Positions 10,296 through 20,730 of a stretch of 64,000 nucleotides of DNA are shown piece after piece. The position numbers were made by a program, and so were the translations under genes. The notes under the pieces were generated by a model. It searched no databases. It was given only the letters and a program-made list of their open reading frames with translations, and had not been told where the DNA came from. Origin of the DNA: Amoeboaphelidium protococcarum. Its lineage: Eukaryota; Aphelidiomycota; Aphelidea. How positions within the stretch are numbered: position 1 is the stretch's first letter; the number at the start of each line of letters is the position of its first letter. The stretch is from contig JALECJ010000256.1 in NCBI GenBank assembly GCA_023515745.1, forward strand, positions 1,054,001-1,118,000, read 5' to 3'.

Positions 10296-12914
10296 ATGGC
10301 TTAGTTATCTACTTAGTTTCCACTTGGGTATTCATCTTGCCAACGTGCACTGGGCTTTACTGAAAGCATTCCTTACCTCATCCTTTGCGAAGAGGTGTCC
10401 ACCAACTCCTCTGTCATTGTGCCCATGTATCGCAATGGCTCAACGCTTCCTAGTTAAAAGCTCAATCTCGGCAATGGTGTGTCCTAGGTGCTGGATATGG
10501 CTCTTGATTCAAATCGCAATATCTACATCACTGGCGTCTTCAATGAAGATGTATTTCTTTTAAAGTATAATCAAAATCTCACTGTGGCTTGGTATCGTGT
10601 ATTTTAATCTGTGTGGTATGACTCTCCATCCTCTATCTTCTTGGCGAATTCCGACGCGCTAGTTGGTGTTACTGGCATCACCTACGGCGCTATGGGTGCG
10701 AATGTCAATAAAGGTTAGGTTGATGCTTTCTGCATGACATATTTAGCTGGTAATGGCACTTTTAAATGGGCTATTTTGGCCGGAGGAACCTAAAATGATA
10801 AGGCTTCCGTAGGGATTGACTTTTCTGGTGTCGGTATAGCTTTCGCGGGCTATCAGCAGACAGTGAACTTGTCTTAGACTGCGTTTGTCTAGGCTGTGCG
10901 ATACAGTGATGGTGCTTTATTATGGTCGAATGGTTTGAATAATACTTTCAGCGAGTATCATGCGCTTCTGGCTAAAGACAATATGCTCTATGTGTCCGGT
11001 AAGGTTCAGGGAAACGTGAATGGGTTGGATACCTTCTCTGATACTCAGATCTACATTGGTCGCTACTCCTCCAGTGGAGTCATGGACACTGCGTATAATG
11101 TGCTATATGGCTCAAACTCGTAGGTGGAGATTGTCTATGGTGGTGTTTATGATTAAAAGAATGATTTGTGGGTCTCTGTTGGTGAGTGGTATTTATCGGC
11201 ATTAAATTATTACTCATTCAGCACACTATCTGGCAGAAATTAGACTGTATACTCCACCACTTTAGCGATTGGCTTGAAACGAGTTGCTATTGGGCTTTAA
11301 CGTGAGCTTTTGTTCGTGTCCTGTAACACAAGCTGCTCTTTGATTCTGGACAATACCACATTGCCGTCTTTTGATGCACTTTTGCCTGTGGTAGTCACGT
11401 CCGTATCGTCTCCTGTTGTGTCTTCTACATTGTCGCCTGAGTAGTCAAGCGTCGGATCTGCAGTTGAATCAAGCTCATATGGTTAGACGACTTAAGTGTC
11501 CTCCCTGATGAGTAGCAGTTTAACCTTCGATAGTACTCCATTAGTCGATTGGACGACTTCCTAAAGTGCGACTACAACCATGGGTTTCGTTAGCTCTCCT
11601 ACTACTTTTGCAATTGCATCATCCTCGACGTAGTCGTCTATTAGCAGCGGAGGCACATCTAGCAATGATTATAGCTCTTCGCAATTGTTCGGTCATGCTA
11701 GTAGTTAGCCGATATTTCTATTACAATCTGGCCAGTAGGCTTCGGCGTCGTGGATAACGTTTGCAATCAATGGTTAGATCGCTTCCTCTGTATCTACTTA
11801 ATCTGAAAATTTGGGTTAGACGTCTTTGATTAATAATGGCTCTAACAGCCAAGGTATTGCGCTACTTGATACGGCGGTATTGATCCCTATAATTGTCGGT
11901 GTTTCTATCGCGTTCATAGTCATGGCAGTGTGTGCTTTCCTGTGGATCCGTCGTTTGCGCAGTAAGATGCGTAAAATCCAAACTAAATTAAAATCCACAT
12001 TGGTAACCTCTACCGTTTAAGAGGTCTCATCATATTAAAATGCGTCTGTGAATGACACTATTGGCATGGCCTCCACATATGGTGCCACCATGATTAACAC
12101 ATCCATGGAAATTTCTATTCCAGCTCATCTATAAGCTCAGTTCGGTGTCGACTATCGTAATATGCAGAAACTGGCGGCTGGTGGAGCCGGTGAAATATAT
12201 TTGTGTCAGTTGTTATCAAACCAGGTCCAAGCTCGCAACTAGAAGCAGTCGCTGGCAGTTTGTAAAATTATCAACGAAGAAATGGTAGAGAGTAACTAGA
12301 AATACAACATGGCGGCATTCTACTAAGAAGTTAGTCTGCTATTCAAATTTCACGGTGATCCTCTGTTTGCTCAATTAATTGCTTTCTCCGATGATCCTTA
12401 CTCAATGGTATTGACGTATTATCCATTCGGATCGTTATAAGATTACATTTACGGCAAAAATGTGGAAAGCATCAAGTATTTGTACACAAAGCGTTAAGCC
12501 TTGCAGTTACTAAAGTACACCGCTGTTGCACTTTATAAATTGCATGCTATATAGGTTGCCCACTGCGACATCAAGCCTGCAAACATTCTCCTCTAAGTAG
12601 GTGCCGATGGCTTGCTATGGCCAGCGCTCGCAGATTTTGGCATCTCCTAGATGTTGAATCCTGAAGGTCTCTAGGTGAAAGCATTTAAAGTAAGCTCTCT
12701 GCGTGGATTATCAATGTCTTATGCATCACCGGAAAGTATTCTCTGTTATAGAAATCTCTTGCCTTCAAGTTAAGTTTCATGGACGGCCAGTGACGTGTAC
12801 TCTTTATCGATTGTCATGTTAGGAATGATGACGCGCTCTTTAATCTGGAACTCAGGAACAGTGTAATTAAACAGGTCCCCATAAGCTATTACTAAATAGC
12901 TTTTTGAATCATGA
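10296..12914 (+). CDS. Receptor-like protein kinase with repeat ectodomain
   Basis: Open in frame 3 for about 870 codons to TGA 12912-12914. The ectodomain (residues about 10-360) has repeats typical of SBBP/beta-propeller blades (LDMALDSNRNIYITGVF, GVTGITYGAMG, DFSGVGIAFAGYQ, DNMLYVSGKVQG). A Ser/Thr-rich stalk follows, then one transmembrane helix at about 11875-11950 (VLIPIIVGVSIAFIVMAVC) with a basic stop-transfer. The cytoplasmic kinase shows a Gly-rich loop (AAGGAGEIYLC), VCKII lysine, HCDIKPANIL catalytic loop, ADFGIS, SYASPE and SDVYSLSIVMLG. It ends only about 25 residues after that, so the last helices of the C-lobe and their conserved Arg are absent. The kinase may be truncated or continue in a missed exon. 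ATG 10296 is a guess, since no signal peptide is seen there. Confidence 0.7.
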
Positions 12915-15630
12915 TGGAATTTGGAATAAAGATATATAAGTATTAAAAAGCTACTTTGTTTTCTTGCATTAATTCATACTGAATACAACTCTAGATAATA
13001 TGTATAAGCATTTGAATGCGCTTAACTGAATTTTTTCAGGTTATAAATGTTGGCACGGAGTAGGTTTATAACTGAGATAAACATATTAATAATATTTTCC
13101 ATATATCATGCCGTTCTAAAATTTTACACCTACTTAATATTCATTTTTATCCAGACGGATGGCAACTCTCCACTTCAAACGATACTAACCATGGGCCAAC
13201 TTTGGCACTTTTTAGCTCAGTGTATATATATCACTAACATGACGAAGAATCCAAAAATTACTTATTGGCCGATAACTTGTAATAAGAGAAATTTTCTGGC
13301 ATCCGTAAATAGTTTACTCATTTCATCCGGAATTTCCAATGTCAATAGCGATTGCAAGTCATCTTCTGTTGTTTACGCTTGCCTAATTTACTTTCGTTAT
13401 TCCTCCCAATCATTGTTACTACCGCGTTTTATCTTAGTAGTTGGTTCAGTCCTTGACACATCAAGTGAATTATGCACGTTATCATACCGGTTCGCTTACT
13501 CCGCATACTCACCGGATGGATACAAATCACCACTATCGCGGCAACTACGCCTGGCGTAAGAACTACTTTACTGTATGGAGCCATTAAAGTTAACACTGAT
13601 GTCCAAAGTTAGAGATTAATTGACTACTTTTTACGCCTTCATTGACGGGGAGTTCCTTTTTGCTAGCTCCATAAGATAAGGCATCGCGCTATACAGCGCA
13701 TTCCAAATTGTATTCTGGCGCGCAGATGCAAAAATTGTCTACATCTTCTCTCCCCCAAAGGCAGCCAGTTATCCGAATTGAATGCGAACCAAATTTAAGT
13801 CTCTGGCGAGCGCTCATGAACAGTTCGATCTATACTTATCATGATAGGTTTAGTATTACAGTTTAACTCACCAATTCCAGTGTTATCAGGTAGCCATCTT
13901 TTGGAAGTGAACAAAAATCCAAATTGAGCTTTGACAAGTAGACGTGAGCCAGTAAACAGCGATCATGGCGTTGTTCTGATACCTCACGGTCTGACTGCAA
14001 CGTTAAAGGAACACGACTCTTACCTTTCATATTAAACGCGATACCATTTATATCTCCACGAAAGACGTCGACTCCTCAATTTACACTATTCACATTTGAG
14101 CGCGAGTAAAATTTTAAATCGTGGCAGTTCAGTGTTTCGTAGGAACAGTTTACACCCAGTTAAAATCATTGTGTAGAACATGACCTCGTACAAGCTGTTT
14201 TAGGAATGCAGAAGTTTCTGTATGTTCATAATGTCACATGTCGTTAGAGGAGAGTCGCCTTTACTTAATGACATTTGAGACTCTTGCACTTAGGTTTTTT
14301 AGTGCTACGATCTCGTGGATTCCCACGTCTTATCAATAGTTTACGTCGATGTGCAGTATGTCGCAACCGGAATACTGTCTGTTTAAATCCTCCACAATGC
14401 ACTCGGGACAGACGTCTTCATATTGGGTCATTCTATTCAAGTGCACCATGAACCGCTCTAACTGCAGGTAAGAACCAAGTCACATTGACCGGAGAATTAT
14501 ATCCAACTTGAACCTTCAACGCGTTGCCCAAAAGATCTTTCACCACCCGCCCATCCTTACCCACTGAGTCGCTTTCAGGTTACTTCGTCGTAAACAAAAC
14601 GAAGGCAGCAATGGTTTTGACAATCATTGAGAGGCTAAATCTAGTCGGACATCTGACATGGACCATTAGAAGACTTTCATAGTCCCCAATGAAAGACCAT
14701 AAATATCTCATGCCTACAAACGGAGCTCTAACAACATACAGAATTCGGATAATTACCTTTGTAATACTTATGATACTTTTTAATGAATTGTCTGCCAGCA
14801 CACAATGCACTTTGAGCTCTGATACGTCTTTTGACAACAATAATGCAATTTTTAGAGGGTTGTTTCAACTCCTTGATGCGCTAAATGCTTCACCTTCCGC
14901 AGATATCCAGTAAACCTCCGTATTTTTTCCACTGTCTACCTGATAGCTCTAGTAATACGCTGTTCGCCTTGTGTTACATCTGAGCTGTGAAGTTCAGATT
15001 CCGCGCTGTGGCCCATATCATCATCCGAGTCAGTTTGCATGATCTCGTGCCCTTGGTTATTCGTGGTTGGAATTAGTTGTGACAATGGTTTTGATCACAT
15101 CCCAGGTGTTTACAGTATTATGTTTATATAAAGAAAGATATTGTACCAAGTTCACCGTAGACCAGTTAACAAAAGTTCCTCAGTCGCTGCCATTGTGTAG
15201 CGAGTTCCTTTATTATGCCGAAGCTGCCATTGCGCTACTTATAGATCTGCGGTCCTGTTTACTCGGTACAACGCGTTTGCTTGTGATATTAACACACTGC
15301 GGCTCAAGGAAATAACGCTTAGAAAATCATTTCACTCAATTAACCGTGATGTCTGTCTGTTTCACAATGTCAAACGTCTCTAAGGCAAATAGTAGCGTCA
15401 CGTCACGTCGATTGCGCTGCTGTCAAACTTGACGCTGTGAAACGCGAGGGATACGACACAAATCACGCATCGAATATATTCTGAAGATCAGTCCAGAAGA
15501 AGATGAGCCTTGATACTTGCCCCTTAATACGCAATTTAAGGAGTCGAACTCCGTAATGCCGATGAGTGGTTGTCTGTACGACAGCGACATCCCTTTTGCC
15601 TTTTTGAAAAAAGCGCAAAGATTTATTAGT
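12915..15630. other. 2.7 kb without a confident gene
   Basis: No protein family was recognised on either strand. The longest uninterrupted stretch (13047-13559, plus) uses no TAA/TAG codons, contains TM-like and Ser-rich pieces and matches nothing I know. A short open reading at 14689-14940 starts with ATG and has one hydrophobic segment (ITFVILMILF), but is too short to call. Confidence 0.35.
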
Positions 15631-16338
15631 ATGATTTCCGTCTTATTATTTGCTATTGCTTGCAGTGCCAGTGTTATTTAATTAACACGTGAAATCAAAC
15701 CACTAGAGGTGGATTATACTTGTACGGGTTCAAATGTTCCGCTATATTTTGGCTATCCTTATATGAATTGGACCTTTGACAGAAATTTGATGAAAGTAGA
15801 CTCTTTGAAAGTGTTCGCTGAACCATTGAAAGCATCCCGATTCATTGTTTAAGATTTTTAATTTGATGAAGTGAATCCAATCCGTTTGACTGTTGCTGTT
15901 AATGGCCTTTTATCAGAAGACATAGTGCCAGATACCGCGCCGGTGCGTTTGCGTAATGGAGATGTGAAGTAGTCTAATCTTGTGTATGATTTTGAGTACG
16001 ATAGCAACATGACGCGCTCTCTCGCAAACGACTTTGTTCCGCATGAGCAGATGGAAGGTAGCACTACATCGACCTAAGGATGGGGTATTTCTGTTGGAGG
16101 TGCGTGCCGGGATTATGGCGGATGTCCTGTTGAGAAAGGCTATAAAACTTTAGTTCATCACTAGGATGCTGGTGAAGGAAATTTTATTAAGTTTCATGAT
16201 GGTGCTGAAATGTGGTTGTACTATGTCACGTCGGTTAATAAGATTTATTGGCCTAAAGACGGGCATCGTAATATAAGCACTGAGAAAATAGTTTCTTGCT
16301 GTGGGTTCAAGCTATCTAAGGAGTCTTTATAATTTTGA
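15631..16338 (+). CDS. Secreted protein of unknown function
   Basis: 235 aa, ATG 15631 to TGA 16336-16338, with in-frame TAA/TAG as Gln. The N-terminus MISVLLFAIACSASV is a clean signal peptide. The mature part has at least five cysteines (YTCTGS, GGACRDYGGCP, VSCCGF), N-glycosylation sequons (NWT, NMT, NIS), and aromatic- and Gly-rich stretches, and it lacks membrane helices. I recognise no catalytic motif. A secreted, Cys-containing orphan protein next to degraded genes in a wall-digesting organism could be an effector or lectin-like protein, but that is inference only. Confidence 0.6.
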
Positions 16339-16514
16339 ACGTTTTTGCTTTAATGAATTTATCGGTCAACGTAATCTTTTCGATGGCATTGTTTGGACTT
16401 TCAGTATTGTATCAAATACGCTTATGGACACTCGATCATATTCTCATCAGGTATTATACTTTCGTAGAGCTCAATTTTGTTCTAGCCTACTAATCAACAT
16501 CCAGATACATAGTA

Positions 16515-17704
16515 TCAAATTTATTCATTATTACATTGGTTTCGCTCACTTTATAGAATACTAGGTTAAGCTTACTCTTCTTTATCAGAAGATGAGACAC
16601 TAAGATTTACCATCGACTTAGAGAGAGAAGCATCTGTAGATTAAGGCTAGCCATACAGTTAGTTCAACTTTAGCAGCACCTTAATCCAGTTGCCCGTATC
16701 TACTTGCCCAAAATGTAATACTTGTAAGCCAGCAGCACGAACTTACTCCACAATCGAGCTTGTATCATCGATAAGGCAGTGGAGGCCTTTCTATTACATA
16801 ATGACCACCTTTTCACTTCTCTACCGACAAAAAAGCCACTGATCCTTGAAACCATAAAACTAATCCACTGGAGTTAAAGAGCCATTCGACTACATAAAGT
16901 ATATTGGACATTAGTTTTAATACTCAAAAGAGTCTAAATACTATTATAGAACAGGTGTTAAGTAGGCATTGACACATGATGAAATGGTTCTGTGCAAGTA
17001 CTTTATCATTGGACTCGTCTCAGATCCGACAGTTATATATTTGAAGCCTAGTTCTCTAGCAATACTAGCAATCTGCTATTCATGGTCAGGATAAACATAA
17101 GAATGCATGAGGGAGATCGCAATATTGTCGATGCCTTATTATTTGAGTCCCATCAGTTACTATCTGACAATATCAACATCCAGCCTCTTGAGTACAACCA
17201 CCTGCTATCCGGAGACAGTAGTAAGTGGCTGGAACTCGGCTGGGAAGTTCTTTTGACCATGGATCGATTGCCATAATGTAACCCGTTCATCAACCTCCAA
17301 GACTTTTGAATACAATTAAGGTGCTCTCTTACTTACAGACAAGTCAAAAATGTCCTGTCGCGTTTAGTTTCCAATTTTTAGCAAGTCAGCGAAACCTTTG
17401 GTGACTATGAGCGCAAATTAATCTCCTTACTTTCCAATAATGCATTAGTGGCTACAGTAGTGGACATTCTAATGGAGTGCAGTTGAATGTCGGCATCAGT
17501 GCCACTCTCTTCTTTAATCGATTACAACAGTTGTTTGATGCATTATGACGGAGCATCCTTGTACATTTTTGTATTAACAGACAACAACTTGAGTACTTTG
17601 TAGTCTGTTGAAACTACTTTATTATCCTCCAATGACTGTATTTGAGCAATGGCATCACACAAAGTTCCGCCTCTATCAATGGCGATGGTGACCTTCTTTA
17701 TCAT
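16515..17704 (-). pseudogene. 5-oxoprolinase N-terminal fragment joined to a HAD-like tail
   Basis: On the minus strand ATG 17702-17704 opens the hydantoinase/5-oxoprolinase signature VTIAIDRGGTLCDAIA, then VLKLLSVNTKMYKDAPS and TTVATNALLESKE. Around 17411-17425 the frame shifts by one base and continues as LIVTKGFADLLKIGNQ, QLYSKVLEVDERV, ISLMHSYVYPDHE and FMQSNGSLTPVD, all classic 5-oxoprolinase landmarks. After that the expected SGPAGG block is absent. The same frame instead gives CLIDDTSSIVEQVRAAG, which looks like the C-terminal end of a HAD-superfamily hydrolase. The frame ends at TGA 16515-16517. Intact 5-oxoprolinase hydrolyses 5-oxo-L-proline in glutathione turnover and is about 1,250 aa, so this is a frameshifted, chimeric relic. 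Confidence 0.7.
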
Positions 17705-18168
17705 AAGAGGTAATAGTATTCTTTTATTTCGTACGAAACCAAGATTTTTGGATATTTGATAATTTGTTAAAAAAAAGCTAAATCTCATAGAAAATATATG
17801 TAAATGTGTGCGCAACAGGTCTGTCACAAAAAACATCTTTAATTAACTGTCAAATCAAAAAATAGTAATAAGTTTGTTTTATTTAGTACATAATAAAAGA
17901 TTACGGTCTTTAGAATGAAGTACAGTACAGAATGCGCATCAAAAGCCTCCGAAACGGAGGAAGTAGGCTTGAACAGTGTTCATGTGGGACGTCGGTACCA
18001 GAAATCCAGCATGTGTGAAATTTCGATAGTTTTGCCATTAATCAATATACGACAACTCTCTGAGCCAGAATCAATTTTATATCCACCGAGCTGATATGCG
18101 TATATATGAGCGCCAAGTATCGAACCCGCTATAGAAATTATAGTACAATATCATGAGAGTAAACAAAT

Positions 18169-19062
18169 TCATTGGTCAACATCAATCCGAGTATAAACAC
18201 AGTGATGGTCTAGGTTACTATCTCTAGTAACGGAAGTAGGAGGTACGATTCGTCTTTCGCCTCTTTGGTCGATTATGTAATCAAGCTTATTATTTCGCGG
18301 GGTTGTTACAGGATAATTTTGACCATCGACAACCTCAACATTTGCCAGGACAGTTGGATAGTTGAAATCGCCGCCGATTATTGCTCGATGTTCTCGATCG
18401 GCTTCATTTTGACTATAATTGTTGTGTTTGTTGACGACACGTCCAACAACAGCTTCAAAGTTTGCTCTAAGATTATTCACGGTCTGATATTTTGATCTCT
18501 TTTTCATCAGGTGGACATTCAGCACGGAACAAGACACTGTGCAGGACTTACTCGTCATTAAAATACAATGTCTGTTACATCGAATAGGAGCATTTTTCCC
18601 GTTGGATACGGAATACTGCGAAACTGCTTGCACACCGTTGCGACAAAACTCGAGTAGACGATTCTTTGATTCCCACATTTCTCTTGTAGTCAAACATTGG
18701 TACCAGTGGCTAGCTAAATATTCTGTAATCAGAATTTTGGCATATTAAGACCCAACCTCCTGAAACAGGACCAAAAATGGTTTTAATTCGACGATAGTTT
18801 CCAAAAACTATTGCGAATTTCTTTCACCATTAGGCTTATACCATCCGATATTCCATGTGATAACTGTGGCAGTAACATCGCTCAATATATAAGCGCATTC
18901 GTTAGCTGTATCGGTATCTTCGCCCTTTTTTTTACAATTCGCTGCGTGCTTTTTGCTATGCTTCGAAGGACTTCCATCTTTCTTGGTTTTATATGTCTTT
19001 CCACAGTTTGCACAATCCCAATGGTCTTTCACCGAGGTCTAGCGTTGGCTGTGAGGTGACAT
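18169..19062 (-). CDS. Zinc-finger endonuclease/exonuclease/phosphatase-fold protein
   Basis: 297 aa on the minus strand, ATG 19060-19062 to TGA 18169-18171, reading TAA/TAG as Gln. The N-terminus (residues 15-47) has a Cys/His cluster, WDCANCGKTYK followed by HSKKHAANC, resembling a BED- or C2H2-type finger. The rest follows the EEP superfamily: TWNIGW (first strand Asn), LVLFQEVG (metal-binding Glu), IIGGDFNYP (Asp-x-Asn), NNKLDYII, and DSNLDHHCV (terminal Asp-His). The expected order and spacing suggest an intact catalytic core. EEP enzymes hydrolyse phosphodiesters in DNA, RNA or lipids; substrate cannot be told. A nucleic-acid-binding finger fused to EEP, beside transposon relics, could be a retroelement-derived or domesticated nuclease, but no reverse transcriptase is present. 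Confidence 0.75.
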
Positions 19063-19279
19063 TAATGCTTTGATAGAAAAAGATCACCTGCAACGGCGGA
19101 TGGCTACCTCTCAACCAACTTAATATTACCATCAAAGTGATTGGCCATTAGCTGTCGGCGAATCATATATCAACGATCGCAATTAAACTTTTACTTTATT
19201 ATAAAGAAGGGCCGCTGAGTACCGACCTACATAAGCAATATCTTGCATATCCAGTAGTTATCATAATGGATTCTCTATA

Positions 19280-20560
19280 GATATTTCAGCATTAATGAAT
19301 CATTTGGTTTCAGATCTTAATTCTTTTGATGGCTTCATCTTAAAAGTGAGCAATGATGCTTGTTCGAGATGTAGTTTTACCAATTATTTGATGGAATAGG
19401 TTTAAGCCATGTGTCGTTTCCCTACTATCGCTTGAACTCTCTAGCAATATCTTTCGCATATTTCTTTTCCTTGCTAGCAGAAGTAAGTTACACCACCAAT
19501 CAGGACTTAGTGTTTGACCAGAAGTAGGTAAGATTGTCAGTTGCTACGGGTGGATGACTCCGCTTAAAGTTGACTATTTCGATTTGACATACTTCTTCAA
19601 CTGGTTAATTCAGAACTCCAATTGAGAAGTATTCACTTTCCCATCACTTTGCTCGAATTTTGGTTTCTTCCGAATCTAAAAAGAATGCAAACAAGAATAT
19701 TGCGGTAACATTAGACTGATGAATATCTGCACTTGGGCATAGTGGTTTCCACTGATGAAACCTCTGGTAACAAAAGTAAACGTTACAACCACCACGAATG
19801 TCTCTTTGTGTGAATTGTGAAGGAGGTGGTGCTCACACAAAGTCTGCTCTGTGTTCGTGTTACCTAAGGGAAATATAAATTAAATCCTCTCATCGACGCG
19901 TTTGTTGAAGAAGTAAATTCTGGTGCGGCTGGCTGGGTGATGTTTGATGCATTGAGAAATAAGAAGGTCGTTGTTGTGGCAAAATTTCTTTATGTTCTGG
20001 CAGATAATCCTCGTGCGGTAAAACTTAGCTCATTTAATGTCAATGTCAATTTTCCATGTCGTTTTTGCAAAGTCAGTAAGCAGAATTTTCTGACAGTTGC
20101 GGACCTGGGGGACTGTGGAATGGACGAAATAATAGTTTAATGAGATGCTGCATATGACGGATTAAAGAAGAATAGCTCGGTAGCGTGAAGATGGTCTGTT
20201 CCGTCCTTCTAACACTTAAGTGACTCTAAATGATTTCGATTCATGCGTTGGTTTCCCTATTGATCTGCTGAATGCCATCAATCTGGGGATGATTAATTGT
20301 GTTGCCATGGTCTTTAAAGTGAAGAACAAAGAACTGAGTGCTCTCCTTATTAACCATTTATTCTGGTTAATTGCAGTGAAGATCTAGTACACAGTCAGCT
20401 CCTACTTTGTCAGGTGCGCCAGAAAAATAGCAATCAAGCCAATAATAACTAGCGGCGACTGCCTGTATATCGTGGTTATCTAAGCACACCCTATAGATCC
20501 TCGTCAGGCAAGAAATATCTTCACATGATTCCGTCTGCGCTCCCTTCAAACGTGCCTATG
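19280..20560 (+). mobile_element. Relic of a CACTA/Plavaka-like DNA transposon
   Basis: Several broken open segments in different frames. The clearest is 19937-20140, which contains VVVVAKFLYVLADNPRAVKL, then FPCRFCKVSK, a CxxC motif after a DNPRA block as found in Tnp2/KDZ-type transposases of fungal CACTA and Plavaka elements. A further segment near 20210-20400 (DSCVGFPIDLLNAINLG) continues in a shifted frame. Upstream pieces (19360-19860) are frameshifted and carry many TGA codons. No terminal repeats were identified. This is a decayed, non-autonomous copy. Confidence 0.5.
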
Positions 20561-20659
20561 GACATACAGTATTAGCATTCTATCATATACATTGCAAAGC
20601 ACATAACTAATTGTATCTGACTCTTTTAAAACAAATAAAACGCTTGTTTTCTTTTGCAC

Positions 20660-20682
20660 CGGTAGTGTTTTGCACCTTGCAC
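20660..20682 (+). repeat. Left copy of a short motif flanking the recombinase element
   Basis: CGGTAGTGTTTTGCACCTTG at the 5' side of the tyrosine-recombinase gene resembles CGGTTTCCGTTTTTGCACTT at 23325-23350 on the 3' side. Both are in the same orientation and share CGGT, a GTTTT run, then TGCACyTTGCAC. Direct-oriented subterminal similarity without inverted repeats would suit a Crypton. The similarity is short and could be chance. Confidence 0.35.
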
Positions 20683-20730
20683 CCGGAGAAACGCACCGAA
20701 CTCGCTTTGTTACAATCTCGACCGTCTCGC

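Noticed and set aside
13047-13559. 170-codon open frame without any standard stop codon
   Set aside because: Length is not significant when only TGA stops; composition and hydrophobic pieces do not resemble a protein family and frame continuity with neighbours is absent.
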